Shown here piece by piece: positions 1 through 8,242 of a stretch of 64,000 nucleotides of DNA. The translations under genes were made by a program, and so were the position numbers. Every line of letters begins with the position of its first letter. Within the stretch, counting starts at the first letter, position 1. The notes under the pieces were generated by a model that saw nothing but the letters and a program-made list of their open reading frames with translations, was not told where the DNA came from and did not search any database. The DNA is from Peptidiphaga gingivicola (GTDB lineage Bacteria; Actinomycetota; Actinomycetes; Actinomycetales; Actinomycetaceae), in assembly GCF_001652275.1 (NCBI RefSeq), contig NZ_LVZK01000001.1, positions 1,612,001 through 1,676,000 of the forward strand, in the 5' to 3' direction.

Positions 1-1
1 C

Positions 2-661
2 GATTCGCGTATGAAGACGATCGCCCCGGGGAAAAGCCTCGTTTACACGTTCACCGCGAAACGCGCGGGCATCTGGCTCTATCACTGCAGCACGGCCCCG
101 CTGTCCGTGCACATAGCCAGCGGGATGCACGGGGCCGTCGTCATCGATCCCGAGGACGTCGATCCCGTCGATCGCGAGTTCGTTTTCATTCAGAGCGAGC
201 AGTACTGGGCTCGGAGCAAAGCCGACGCCGCAAACGCCGACGCCATCGCGCGGGTCACGCCCAGCTCCGTCTCCTTCAATGGATATCCCTTCCAGTACGT
301 CCACCGCCCAATCAAAGTGCGCAAGGGAGAGAGAGTTCGCATCTGGGCGGTCTCGGCCGGCCCCAATCTAGACCTCCACTTCCACGTCGTCGGAACCCAA
401 TTCGACACGGTGTGGTACGAGGGCAGCTATTCCATCCGCAGAGGATGCGACGGCTCGGGGCTCACGCGAGCCTCGTGCGATCCTTTCGCTCCGGGCAAAG
501 GGAGCGTCGGCTCGGCCGGCTCGCAGGGCTTGGACGTGTCGGTCGCCCAGGGCGGGTTCGTCGAGTTTGTCGCACCCGAAGCGGGAACGTACACCGCCCT
601 CAACCATGCGATGACGTACGCAGAGCGGGGCGCGACGGCGAAGATCGTCGTAGCCGATTGA
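2..661 (+). CDS. Copper nitrite reductase / multicopper oxidase-like protein, 3' part only
   Basis: The reading frame is open to the first bases of the window, so the N-terminus lies outside it; the Met at 11 is probably internal. About 219 residues are visible. The segment LYHCSTAPLSVHIASGMHGAVV carries the Cys, His and Met spacing of a type 1 copper site, as in NirK (YHC...H...GM.G). The second cupredoxin domain contains HFHVVG, a plausible further copper ligand. The family reduces nitrite to NO outside the membrane or oxidises metals and phenols. The NirK-like type 1 site favours nitrite reductase, but the missing half prevents a choice. It converges on metQ. Confidence 0.75.
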   Translation, partial: DSRMKTIAPGKSLVYTFTAKRAGIWLYHCSTAPLSVHIASGMHGAVVIDPEDVDPVDREFVFIQSEQYWARSKADAANADAIARVTPSSVSFNGYPFQYVHRPIKVRKGERVRIWAVSAGPNLDLHFHVVGTQFDTVWYEGSYSIRRGCDGSGLTRASCDPFAPGKGSVGSAGSQGLDVSVAQGGFVEFVAPEAGTYTALNHAMTYAERGATAKIVVAD

Positions 662-671
662 GCGCGGCGGC

Positions 672-704
672 GAAGGCCGATGCGCCCCGAGCCGTCGCGG
701 CCTT
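672..704. terminator. Possible hairpin between convergent nirK-like and metQ genes
   Basis: AAGGCCG and CGGCCTT form a 7-bp perfect stem around an 18-nt loop. The right arm touches the metQ stop codon. There is no T-run, so a role in termination is only a guess from its position between convergent genes. Confidence 0.3.
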
Positions 705-1545
705 AGAAGGAGGGGCTAACCGCGCCGTCCGGCCACGTCTTCTTGATGTAGTCGGAGACTTCCTTCGAATGAAGCAGCTTGTCGAGTTTCTTGACCGCTT
801 CGATCGTTTTCTCATTGGCCTTCGAGTTCCAGACGAGCACATTCGCGTAGGGATTGTCTTTGCCCGATTCGAGGTACAGCGCGTCCTTCGAAGGCGTTAG
901 TTTGTTCTTCAGCGCGTAGTTGCCGTTGATGATGGCGATGTCGACGTCGGGCAGCGCCGCCGGAATCGAGGGCGCCGCATACGGCTTGAGCTGAATCTTC
1001 TTCGGATTCGATTCGACGTCGTAGATGGTCGGCGAATCCTTCTTCTTGAGCGTGATGATCTTGTTCTTCACGAGCAGCTCGAGGGCGCGAGCCTGGTTGG
1101 AAGGATCGTCGTTGATGGCGACGGTCGCATTGTCGGGAAGGTCCTTGAGGTCCTTGATCTTTTTCGAGTAGATGCCCAAAGGCTCGATGTGGACGCCTTT
1201 TCCGTGCTCGAACGAGTAGCCGTTCTTCTTCGAGGCGTCTTTCAAGTAGGGGACGTGCTGGAAGAAGTTCGCGTCGATCTCGCCCTGGTCGAGGGCAGAG
1301 TTGGGCTGGATGTAGTCCTGGTACTGCTTGATCTCGACCTTGAGGCCGGCTTTCTTGGCCAGATTGTCCTGAACGTAGTTGAGAATTTGGGCGTGGGGAA
1401 CGGGCGACGCTCCCACTGTGATTGTGACTGTTCCGTCGGAGTTCTTCTTCGGAGCCTTGAACGACGCTTTGTCATCGGCTCCGCAGGCGGAGAGCGCAAG
1501 CGCGGAAACGGCGGCGAGCGCTGCGAAAGACTTGAAACGAGACAT
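703..1545 (-). CDS. metQ: Methionine ABC transporter substrate-binding lipoprotein MetQ
   Basis: This 280-residue NlpA/MetQ-family lipoprotein captures methionine outside the membrane and delivers it to MetNI. The N-terminus is a lipoprotein signal with lipobox LSAC (Cys21). The mature part has family signatures: GASPVPHAQIL near the start, NFFQHVPYL, and PSNQARAL in the middle. AAGGAAAA lies 5 nt before the ATG. It is the third gene of a metN-metI-metQ set read leftward, 114 nt after metI, and is probably controlled by the SAM-type leader before metN. Confidence 0.93.
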   Translation of the reverse strand: MSRFKSFAALAAVSALALSACGADDKASFKAPKKNSDGTVTITVGASPVPHAQILNYVQDNLAKKAGLKVEIKQYQDYIQPNSALDQGEIDANFFQHVPYLKDASKKNGYSFEHGKGVHIEPLGIYSKKIKDLKDLPDNATVAINDDPSNQARALELLVKNKIITLKKKDSPTIYDVESNPKKIQLKPYAAPSIPAALPDVDIAIINGNYALKNKLTPSKDALYLESGKDNPYANVLVWNSKANEKTIEAVKKLDKLLHSKEVSDYIKKTWPDGAVSPSF

Positions 1546-1659
1546 GGTTTTCCTTAGGTCTGGTGGGCGTTGCCCGAAAACGGAGTGGGCGCGCGCGAGA
1601 TCGGAATGGGCGCGAGCCCGACGTGCGGTGCGAGGGTTCGTTCCCCGGCTGGCTTCCCC

Positions 1660-2334
1660 TCAGCGGTGATCGGCCAGCCGGCTGAGCATGTCGCCGACCC
1701 ACTGGATAACCTGCACGATAATGACGATGACGACGATGATTATGGTCATCGCATCCCACTGGTGCTGGTAATAGCCGTAATTCTGCGCCAGCGCTCCAAG
1801 GCCGCCGCCGCCCACGATTCCTGCCATCGCCGAGTATCCGACGAGGGTGATGGCCAAGATGGTGACGGATTGGATGAGGGCGGGGACCGCTTCGCGGACG
1901 AGGACGCCCCAAAGAATCCATGTTCTGGAAGCGCCCATCATCTGCGCGGCCTCAACCTTGCCGCGCTCTACCCCCGAAAGATTCGACTCGACGAGGCGCG
2001 CGAAATAGGGGATCGCGCCCACCGTGAGCGGGACCGCCGTGCCCTGCCACCCGGACGCATTGCCGATGAGAGCCCTGGTAGGAACGATGAGCAGGAACAT
2101 CACGATGACCATGGGAATCGAACGAGTCGCGTTGACGACGAACCCCAGGGTCGCAGCGAAGAATTTGCTCGCGCTGTCGGTGTTTTCCTTGAGGGTGATC
2201 AGGACGATCCCCAGAATTCCGCCGAATACCACGGAAAGGAGGGTGGAGACTCCGACCATCAGGAGAGTGTCGATCGTCGACTGGAGAAGCTCCTGTTTGA
2301 TCGCTGAGTTGTTGAACCACGTGCCGTCGTTCAT
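1660..2334 (-). CDS. metI: Methionine ABC transporter permease MetI
   Basis: A 224-residue inner-membrane permease with about five hydrophobic segments and the EAA loop (VEAAQMMGASRTWILWGVLVREAVPALI) that docks onto MetN. The chosen ATG (2334) overlaps the metN stop as ATGA, giving translational coupling. Upstream extension of this frame runs antisense-like through metN in another frame and is not real. With MetN and MetQ it forms a complete D/L-methionine importer. Confidence 0.93.
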   Translation of the reverse strand: MNDGTWFNNSAIKQELLQSTIDTLLMVGVSTLLSVVFGGILGIVLITLKENTDSASKFFAATLGFVVNATRSIPMVIVMFLLIVPTRALIGNASGWQGTAVPLTVGAIPYFARLVESNLSGVERGKVEAAQMMGASRTWILWGVLVREAVPALIQSVTILAITLVGYSAMAGIVGGGGLGALAQNYGYYQHQWDAMTIIIVVIVIIVQVIQWVGDMLSRLADHR

Positions 2335-3317
2335 GCGCGCACCTCCGTCGCGACGTCTATGTCGGCAAATGCGGAACGGACGCGCGCGACGTCGTCCGGG
2401 TCCACGGTCAAGGCCAGACGGGCCACCTGCGTGGAGCCGATCGTCTCGAAGGTCCCGGCGCCGATGTCCGCCCCAAGTTCGCGGGCCGCGTCGAGGACGC
2501 GGGCGCCGGTGGGCTCTCCGGGCTGGGAAGTGAAAGCAACATCGACGACGGTGCGTCCGCGGGCGTCCTCGGGCGCCAGCGGCGGGGGCGGAACGATTTG
2601 CCGTGACAGGGCCGATTCGACGTCGGCGACGACGTTTTCCACGCGTCCGCTCGCCGTAATCCTGCCGGAGTCGAGAAGGGTGACGGAATCGCAGATCTGA
2701 CGCACCACGGACATCTCGTGGGTGATGATGACGACGGTCACGCCGTACCTGTCGCGAACCGATTTGAGGAGGCCGAGGATCTGCTCGGTCGTCTCCGTGT
2801 CCAGGGCCGACGTCGGCTCGTCGCACAGGAGGACCGAGGGGTTGTCGGCGAGCGCTCTGGCGATTCCGACGCGCTGGCGCTGGCCGCCCGACAGTTCGGA
2901 CGGGTAGGAGGTTCCGCGGTCCGAAAGGCCGACGAGGTCGAGCAGCTCGCTGACGCGCTTGGTTCTCTTCGACGACGGCATGCCCGCCAGACGGAGGGGA
3001 ATGGCGATGTTCTCTCGCGCGGTTCTCGCATCGAGGAGGTTGGCGCCTTGGAAGACCATGCCGATCGTCCGGCGGGCCTCGCGCAGCTGGCCCGAGGAAA
3101 CCGAGGCGAGATCGAGCCCGCCGACTCGGATGACGCCCTTCGTCGGCCGTTCCAAGGCCGTCAGGCAGCGAATGAGCGTCGACTTTCCAGCCCCGGATTC
3201 GCCGACGATGCCGTGGATGTCTCGCGTGGGGATCTCAAGGTTGATGTCGTCCAAGGCCACGACCGGCTCTTGCCCGCGCCGCGGATAGACTTTGGTCACA
3301 CCACTCAGCGTTATCAT
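2331..3317 (-). CDS. metN: Methionine ABC transporter ATP-binding protein MetN
   Basis: The ATPase of the methionine importer, 328 residues from the ATG at 3317. Walker A GESGAGKST is at residues 39-46, the signature LSGGQRQR near 145, Walker B VLLCDEPTSALD follows, and the C-terminal ~80 residues match the NIL domain that gives methionine feedback inhibition. GGAGG stands 6 nt before the ATG. A longer frame exists upstream, but it runs through the structured leader and has no family homology. It is the first gene of metNIQ. Confidence 0.95.
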   Translation of the reverse strand: MITLSGVTKVYPRRGQEPVVALDDINLEIPTRDIHGIVGESGAGKSTLIRCLTALERPTKGVIRVGGLDLASVSSGQLREARRTIGMVFQGANLLDARTARENIAIPLRLAGMPSSKRTKRVSELLDLVGLSDRGTSYPSELSGGQRQRVGIARALADNPSVLLCDEPTSALDTETTEQILGLLKSVRDRYGVTVVIITHEMSVVRQICDSVTLLDSGRITASGRVENVVADVESALSRQIVPPPPLAPEDARGRTVVDVAFTSQPGEPTGARVLDAARELGADIGAGTFETIGSTQVARLALTVDPDDVARVRSAFADIDVATEVRA

Positions 3318-3329
3318 GGTTCCTCCATC

Positions 3330-3400
3330 GGTCGTGGCGGAAGCACCCGGCCTCCCGGGTTGCTGCAACGTCGTCGAGCCACGTCTCTCGATTGCTCTAG
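3330..3400 (-). promoter_or_regulatory. Probable SAM riboswitch (SAM-I clan, SAM-I/IV-like variant) in the metN leader
   Basis: Read on the minus strand, a short multi-helix element sits directly before the metN ribosome-binding site. Its P1 helix is CGTGGC (3383-3378) paired with GCCACG (3338-3333). Inside are GCAGCAACC, a hairpin ACCCG/CGGGT, and GGTGCTTCC. The pair GCAACC ... GGTGCT.CC is the conserved binding core of the SAM-I clan. The compact form, ending a few bases from GGAGG, fits translational repression when SAM is high. The gene set (methionine import) agrees. The subclass is inferred from memory of the consensus, not from a covariance search. Confidence 0.72.
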
Positions 3401-3416
3401 ATGAACTAGCTAGAAA

Positions 3417-3444
3417 GATATACGCATGGCGCCGACGTGTGCAA
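3417..3444 (-). promoter_or_regulatory. Candidate promoter for metNIQ
   Basis: On the minus strand TTGCAC (3444-3439) and TATATC (3422-3417) are separated by 16 nt, a reasonable sigma-70/SigA-type pair. It would start transcription just before the SAM-type leader. Confidence 0.45.
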
Positions 3445-3860
3445 GAGTGCGCCATGGCGCGGCGAGCCCACGGTTCGAAGACTGCGGCGAATTCGCCCGA
3501 AGGCGGGGTGAAAAAGTGTCGGATCCCACCGCGATACTTGCGGTATGACAAGAAAGTGGTGCGACCCCGGCGGTCGCGAAGACGCCGATTCCCTCGAGTA
3601 CGTCATCGACGCGCTGACGGATGTGTGGGAGCCTCAGATCCCAGTCGATTTTTCCTTCGTCGACTTCGAAATCGTGTGCGGCTCGGGGTGAGCATGCGGT
3701 TTGGGGTGACGAACCCGGCCCTGAGCCGACGTGCGCAGGTTCGTCCCGCGAATGGCGATTTGGATCCGCACGCGTTGCGACGCGCCACGTGTGCGGATTC
3801 GTCCCGCGGGGCGTATGAGAGTCGCGGACGGACAGGCCCTACGAGGATCGTCGCGCAGCG
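3445..3860. other. Gene-free interval with short GTTCGTCCCGCG-type repeats
   Basis: No convincing gene is present; frames here are short, arginine-rich and lack family resemblance. Two related copies occur: GCAGGTTCGTCCCGCG (about 3735) and GCGGATTCGTCCCGCG (about 3801), with a looser inverted form near 3700. A similar GGGTTCGTTCCCCGG lies near 1635 between metI and metQ. They may be a minor dispersed intergenic repeat. Confidence 0.4.
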
Positions 3861-4520
3861 TCAATGCGTCACAGAAACGGCGTCGGCGACCGAAAGGGAG
3901 ATGTCCGCCGAGGTTTGCGGCGTGGACACGCGCATGAGGCCGAGGCCGCGTTTGACGTCGGCGACGCTCACCCTGGCTCCGGGAACCAGACCGATGCCGG
4001 CGAGTTCCTTCAGCACGGCCGAATCGGCGTCGTCGACGCGGTGGACGACGCCGGCCTCGCCCGGGCCGAGCGACCCCAAAGAGACGGCGTTTTCATCCTC
4101 GGGCAGCGAGCCGTCGGGACGGGGGATGGGATCTCCGTGGGGATCGTGCCGGGGATGCCCGAGCGCGGCGTCCAGCCTTTCCACGAAGGTTGCGGAAACG
4201 GCGTGCTCAAGGTGCTCCGCCTCGTCATGGACTTCGTCCCACGAGTAGCCGAATATCGTCATGAGCCCGGTTTCGATGAGCCGGTGGATTCTGACCATGC
4301 GAGCGGCTTCGTCCCTTCCTGCCTCGGTCAGCGAGATGTTGCCGTAGCGGGCGTGGCGCACGAGCCCCATGGAGACGAGGCGCTGAACCCCCTCGGAAAC
4401 CGTGGAGGGGGAAAGGCCGAGGGTCCGTGTGAGGTCGCCTGGAGTGACGGGTTTTTCCTGCCACTCTCCGAGCTTCCATATGGCGCGAAGGTAGTCCTCG
4501 TGCGAAGCCGACAGCCCCAT
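3861..4520 (-). CDS. DtxR-family metalloregulator with an MntR-like metal site
   Basis: A 219-residue DtxR/IdeR/MntR repressor: winged helix at about 1-65, dimerisation and metal domain at 66-140, SH3/FeoA-like domain at about 150-219. Metal ligands fall on DtxR numbering: His79, Glu83, His98, Glu105, His106. The DtxR Cys102 position is Glu102, and the N-terminal Met10 position is Asp9 (HEDYL), as in manganese-responsive MntR. Manganese sensing is therefore more likely than iron sensing. The start codon touches the deoD stop (TGATG), so the two are translated together. Confidence 0.87.
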   Translation of the reverse strand: MGLSASHEDYLRAIWKLGEWQEKPVTPGDLTRTLGLSPSTVSEGVQRLVSMGLVRHARYGNISLTEAGRDEAARMVRIHRLIETGLMTIFGYSWDEVHDEAEHLEHAVSATFVERLDAALGHPRHDPHGDPIPRPDGSLPEDENAVSLGSLGPGEAGVVHRVDDADSAVLKELAGIGLVPGARVSVADVKRGLGLMRVSTPQTSADISLSVADAVSVTH

Positions 4521-5227
4521 CAGCCGACTGCCGCGGCCGCGGCAATGCTCAAGGCTTTCGAAAATTTGCTCTCCCTTTCCTCGGCCGTCATGTCGCGGCT
4601 AGGATCGAAAAGGAGGTCGGAGATTGTGAGGACGGCGAGGGCCTCCTTGCCCAGCTCAGCCGCAATCGTGTACAGGCCCGCCGCCTCCATCTCGACGCCG
4701 AGCGTGCCAATCTCGGCCAGGCGCTTCGTCTGCTCAATCGGATTGCCGTAGAAGCGGTCTCGCGAAACGACCGTCCCAACCTTGACCTGGGGGTCGTCCC
4801 CTGCCGCCTCGACCGCTGCTCGCAGCAGGTTCCACGAGGCGGTGGCCGAGAAGTGGATCCCTGGAACGACGCCGCCCACAATCGACGAGTCCGTGTGCGC
4901 CCCGAGGGCGATCACGACGTCGCCGGGCGAGGCGTCGGCGGCGAGGCCGCCCATCGTTCCGACCCTGACGATCCGTTCGACGTCGTAAAAGGAATAGAGC
5001 TCCGTGGCGTATATCGCAAGCGAGGGTTGGCCCATTCCCGACGCCATGACGGAAAGCGGCTTTCCCCGATAGAGGCCGGTGTACCCGCCGATTCCGCGAA
5101 CGTCCGTGACCTTTCGGGCGTCCGTCAGCAGCGCCTCGGCCATGCGCTGCGCCCGTTTCGGATCGCCTGGCATGAGGACGGCGGGCGCAAAGTCGCCCTT
5201 TTCTGCGGTTATATGGGGTGTGGCCAT
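4520..5227 (-). CDS. deoD: Purine-nucleoside phosphorylase, DeoD type
   Basis: A 235-residue hexameric PNP/uridine phosphorylase-family enzyme that cleaves (deoxy)nucleosides with phosphate to base and pentose-1-phosphate. The phosphate-binding GDPKRA lies near residue 22, the ribose/base motif GVEMEAAGLY near 180, and the catalytic-loop Asp in ISDLLFD near 205. GGAAGG precedes the ATG by 5 nt. It is the first gene of a two-gene unit with the MntR-like regulator, an unusual pairing because nucleoside salvage has no evident metal link. Confidence 0.92.
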   Translation of the reverse strand: MATPHITAEKGDFAPAVLMPGDPKRAQRMAEALLTDARKVTDVRGIGGYTGLYRGKPLSVMASGMGQPSLAIYATELYSFYDVERIVRVGTMGGLAADASPGDVVIALGAHTDSSIVGGVVPGIHFSATASWNLLRAAVEAAGDDPQVKVGTVVSRDRFYGNPIEQTKRLAEIGTLGVEMEAAGLYTIAAELGKEALAVLTISDLLFDPSRDMTAEERESKFSKALSIAAAAAVG

Positions 5228-5459
5228 GTGTGCCTTCCAAATTGAATCGGGGTATGGGAGCGCACGGCGGCGAGGTGATAGACTCCACCGGTACGTTCAA
5301 TGCGGCGTTTTGCTTGGCATCTAGGCCACTATATCGCCCGTGGGGAGGTGTCCACATCCCTTCTTTCGGGTAGAAGTGGCGTTGCTGACTTACGTCGACG
5401 AAAATTGTCCTTGGCCGAACGACGCTCGTCGGCTACGGATCGTCAAGAAAGGTGCGAAC

Positions 5460-5972
5460 ATGACTGTTCCGAACAACCCCGGCCAGGGGGGCTACCAGCA
5501 GCAGCCCGGTCAGGGAGGGTATCAGCAGCCCGGCCAGCAGGGATGGGCGCCGTCGGCATACTCAGCGGCTCCTGCCCCGGGGCAAGACGCTTACGGTCAG
5601 CAGCCCGGCCAGGACGTCTACGGTCAAAATCCGCAGGGCTACGTGCAGCCCGGAGCCGACGCCTACGGCTACAGCCAGCAGGCCTTCCCGCAGCCCAAGC
5701 AGGGCGGCGGCTTCGCCGCGGCTTTCTCGATGAACTTCCAGAACAAGGGCGGCGTCGCCCTTGCAAAGGTCGCCCAGCTGATCTCGCTGATCGCAGGGGC
5801 GGGTTTCGCGTTGTACGGCCTCTTTGAGTTTCTCACAGTCGCCACGTCGGGAGGGGGCGCCCTGCAGATCTTTACGTACTTGGCCAAAGCGGTCGCCTAT
5901 ATTGCTTTCGGGCTTTTCCTTCCTGCCTTCAGCCGCGCCGTCCTCGAGCACGCCGTCGACGACAAGGAGTAG
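5460..5972 (+). CDS. Small membrane protein with Q/G/Y/P-rich N-terminal region
   Basis: 170 residues. Residues 1-80 are low-complexity Gly, Gln, Pro and Tyr in repeating PGQ/GYQQ/AYGQ units. The remainder holds two hydrophobic helices (about 103-125 and 133-155) separated by a short loop, resembling the DUF4282-type small membrane proteins found in actinobacteria. The ATG at 5460 was chosen for AAAGG 7 nt upstream and because the longer frame adds unrelated sequence. Function is unknown. It is divergent from deoD and 12 nt before a HAD phosphatase, so the two may be co-transcribed. Confidence 0.7.
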   Translation: MTVPNNPGQGGYQQQPGQGGYQQPGQQGWAPSAYSAAPAPGQDAYGQQPGQDVYGQNPQGYVQPGADAYGYSQQAFPQPKQGGGFAAAFSMNFQNKGGVALAKVAQLISLIAGAGFALYGLFEFLTVATSGGGALQIFTYLAKAVAYIAFGLFLPAFSRAVLEHAVDDKE

Positions 5973-5984
5973 AGGATCCTTCGG

Positions 5985-6800
5985 ATGGATTCCACGCTCC
6001 GCAAGGACTATCGGCTCATAGCCTTCGACCTGGACGACACGCTCGCCCCCTCGAAGTCGCCCCTTCCCGATCAGATGGCCGCCGCCCTGCGTCGGCTTCT
6101 CGACCTGGTGGACGTTTGCGTGATTTCGGGGGGCCAGTTCGGCCAATTTTCCTCCCAGCTGCTCGACAACCTGGGAGCGTCCACCGAGCAGCTGGGCAGG
6201 CTGCATCTCATGCCCACCTGCGGCACCCGCTACATGCGTTGCATCGACGGGCAGTGGACTGAAATCTACGCCAGGGACCTCACGGCCGACGAACGTCGCC
6301 GGGTCATGGAGGTTCTCGAATCCCAGGCGCGCAAACTCGGCCTGTGGCGGGAGGACACATGGGGCCCCGTCCTCGAGGACCGCGGATCTCAGATCACCTT
6401 CTCCGCCCTTGGCCAGGAGGCGCCGCTCGAGGAGAAGAGGGCGTGGGACCCCGACGGCAGGAAAAAAGAAGCCTTGCGGGCCGCCGGAGCAGCGCTGCTT
6501 CCCGAGCTTGAGGTGCGTTCGGGAGGCTCGACGTCGGTCGATGTCACCCGCAAGGGAATCGACAAAGCCTACGGAATCGGCGAGCTTTCGTCCCAGACGG
6601 GAATCGCCGTCTCCGACATGCTTTTCGTCGGCGACCGCCTCGACGAGGGAGGCAACGACTATCCCGTGCTGCGCCTGGGAATCGACGCGCACCCGGTGGG
6701 CGGCTGGCAGGACACCGCTCGGTTTGTCGAAGAATACGCGGCTGCGCACACGCCAGGCGAGGCGGATAGGCCGGGTGAAGCGGAGCCGCAGAGCAGCTAG
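5985..6800 (+). CDS. HAD-superfamily hydrolase (phosphomannomutase-like, IIB cap)
   Basis: 271 residues. Motif I is FDLDDTLAPSK (nucleophile Asp followed by the acid/base Asp), motif II VISGGQ, and the motif III/IV region is TRKGIDKAYGI ... FVGDRLDEGGNDYP. The cap and the GIDKA/GDRLDEGGNDYP pattern resemble eukaryote-type phosphomannomutase (PMM) rather than Cof-type sugar phosphatases. It could interconvert mannose-1- and -6-phosphate or dephosphorylate a sugar phosphate. It follows the small membrane protein closely. The last 25 residues are a low-complexity tail. Confidence 0.82.
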   Translation: MDSTLRKDYRLIAFDLDDTLAPSKSPLPDQMAAALRRLLDLVDVCVISGGQFGQFSSQLLDNLGASTEQLGRLHLMPTCGTRYMRCIDGQWTEIYARDLTADERRRVMEVLESQARKLGLWREDTWGPVLEDRGSQITFSALGQEAPLEEKRAWDPDGRKKEALRAAGAALLPELEVRSGGSTSVDVTRKGIDKAYGIGELSSQTGIAVSDMLFVGDRLDEGGNDYPVLRLGIDAHPVGGWQDTARFVEEYAAAHTPGEADRPGEAEPQSS

Positions 6801-6852
6801 GATTTAAGCCGATGCGCGGAGCCTTGAAGCAACCGAAACGACGGAGGAGTCC

Positions 6853-7536
6853 ATGGCCGACATCGACATTGACACCCTGAGCGACGACGAGGTCGAAGCC
6901 TACATAGCCGAAGCGGAGTCGAAGAAGTGGAAAGCCTCGGAGCGAGAGCTCGCGGGCGGAGCGTCCTTCGAGTTGTCGATCGTCATGCTCGCGACCGGGC
7001 TCGCGGGAATGTGGGCGTCCTTCAGCCTCGTGACCGCCGAGCGCGCCATGCTCCAAAACCCCGGGGGAAAGCTGTCGTGCGACCTCAATCCGCTCATCGG
7101 CTGCTCAGGCTTCTTCAACTCGGACTACAACACCCTCTTCTTCGGCGCGCCCAACGCGCTGTTCGGGCTCATGTTCTTCAGCGGCGTCGTCGCCCTCGGC
7201 CTCGCGCTCCTCGGCGGCGCGCGCCTGCCCTCCTGGATGTGGCGCCTGCTGAGTCTGGGAATGGCGGCAGCCGCCGTGTGGATCCTCTGGTTCCAGTACA
7301 CGTCCATCTTCGTCGAGGGAGCCTTGTGCCCGTACTGCATCGTCACGTGGGCCGCCGCAATCCCCTTGATCGTGCACGTCCTCGCCCGCAGCTTCGGCGC
7401 AGGCCACCTGCCCGCCGGAGACGGCGCCCGCAGGATTCTCGTCAAAGGCAGGTGGTGGCTCGTCGCGGCCGTCTACCTTGCCGTCGCATTGGTGGCGGTC
7501 GTCGCCTTGTGGGACAAGTGGGAGTATGTTTTCTGA
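6853..7536 (+). CDS. Vitamin K epoxide reductase (VKOR) family membrane oxidoreductase
   Basis: 227 residues with five hydrophobic segments. It carries the loop cysteine pair Cys76/Cys84 (SCDLNPLIGCSGF) and the active-site CPYC (Cys159, Cys162) at a membrane boundary. In actinobacteria such proteins reoxidise an extracytoplasmic DsbA-like thioredoxin by passing electrons to menaquinone, so that secreted and pilus proteins fold. GGAGG lies 5 nt before the ATG. No DsbA partner is visible nearby. The N-terminal 35 residues are acidic and cytoplasmic. Confidence 0.92.
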   Translation: MADIDIDTLSDDEVEAYIAEAESKKWKASERELAGGASFELSIVMLATGLAGMWASFSLVTAERAMLQNPGGKLSCDLNPLIGCSGFFNSDYNTLFFGAPNALFGLMFFSGVVALGLALLGGARLPSWMWRLLSLGMAAAAVWILWFQYTSIFVEGALCPYCIVTWAAAIPLIVHVLARSFGAGHLPAGDGARRILVKGRWWLVAAVYLAVALVAVVALWDKWEYVF

Positions 7537-7574
7537 CGTGCACCAGGGGTTTCTGACGTCCAGGCCGGGGGCCG

Positions 7575-8027
7575 TCACCCGAGCCAGAGAGGCTTCACCG
7601 AGTGAAGGTCCTTCGGAACGAAGGATTCCCACGACTCCTTGAGAGCCTCTCGCAGGCGGACCATGGCCGCGTCGAGCTGCTCCGCCGGCAATCCGGCCCT
7701 GGCGTTCTCGAAACGGATGTCCTCCTCGCTGGTGGCGGGAATGACGTGGATGTGCACATGGGGCACCTCGAGGCCCGCGATGACCGTCATCGCGCGAGGA
7801 ACCCCGAACGCCTCGATCTGGGCCTTTCCGATGCGCTGCGCGACGACGCTCAGATGGGCAAAGGTCTCTTCGTTGAGATCGGTGAAGCGCGGGATTTCTA
7901 TGCGCGGAATGACGAGGACGTGGCCGTCCGTGATGGGCTCGTGGGTGCCGATGGCGACGCAGACGTCGTCGGCCCAGACGAACCGCCCAGGAATCTTGCC
8001 TTCGAAAATCTTGGTGAACACGCTCAT
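7575..8027 (-). CDS. HIT-family nucleotide-binding hydrolase
   Basis: 150 residues with the histidine triad H90-V-H92-I-H94 (HVHIHVIP) and the upstream GHVLVIPR strand of the HINT/HIT fold. The family hydrolyses phosphoramidates or AMP-linked nucleotides in the cytoplasm. There is no Shine-Dalgarno sequence. A TAGAAT hexamer lies exactly 6 nt before the ATG, suggesting a leaderless transcript. It is divergent from leuS and convergent with the VKOR gene. Confidence 0.92.
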   Translation of the reverse strand: MSVFTKIFEGKIPGRFVWADDVCVAIGTHEPITDGHVLVIPRIEIPRFTDLNEETFAHLSVVAQRIGKAQIEAFGVPRAMTVIAGLEVPHVHIHVIPATSEEDIRFENARAGLPAEQLDAAMVRLREALKESWESFVPKDLHSVKPLWLG

Positions 8028-8033
8028 AGCACG

Positions 8034-8039
8034 ATTCTA
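8034..8039 (-). promoter_or_regulatory. -10 element of the HIT gene (leaderless candidate)
   Basis: TAGAAT on the minus strand, 6 nt before the ATG at 8027. The spacing would place the transcription start on or next to the start codon. No clear -35 is seen. Confidence 0.45.
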
Positions 8040-8128
8040 CGTCCGCGATCGGAGTTTCCGCCGGCCGTCGTCGATTCCTCAAAGGCGGCTCGGAATTTCT
8101 TGACCGCCGGGCGATTCGCGGACGACGT

Positions 8129-8163
8129 CTGATTTCACGGCGCGGCCTGATTTCACGGCGCGC
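8129..8163. repeat. Two tandem 18-bp repeats before leuS
   Basis: CTGATTTCACGGCGCG occurs at 8129 and again at 8147, period 18. It lies between the divergent HIT gene and leuS, upstream of the leuS promoter. Function is unknown. Confidence 0.8.
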
Positions 8164-8201
8164 GAAGCTCACAGTGGACACTTTGGGGCTCGTCGGCGGG
8201 C

Positions 8202-8230
8202 TTGAGTTAACCTTGGCATACCAAAATAAT
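8202..8230 (+). promoter_or_regulatory. Candidate leuS promoter
   Basis: TTGAGT (8202-8207) and AATAAT (8225-8230) are separated by 17 nt. The expected start is near 8237, giving a leader of only about 6 nt before the ATG at 8243. A GAAAGG purine run sits between the -10 and the start. Confidence 0.55.
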
Positions 8231-8242
8231 GAAAGGCGGACG

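Noticed and set aside
3318-3551. N-terminal extension of metN
   Set aside because: It translates the structured SAM-type leader and the promoter; MITLSGVTKVYP is the family start and has GGAGG upstream.
8028-8242. T-box leader for leuS
   Set aside because: No T-box sequence (TGGNACCGCG type), specifier loop or terminator is present, and the likely transcript leader is only a few bases.
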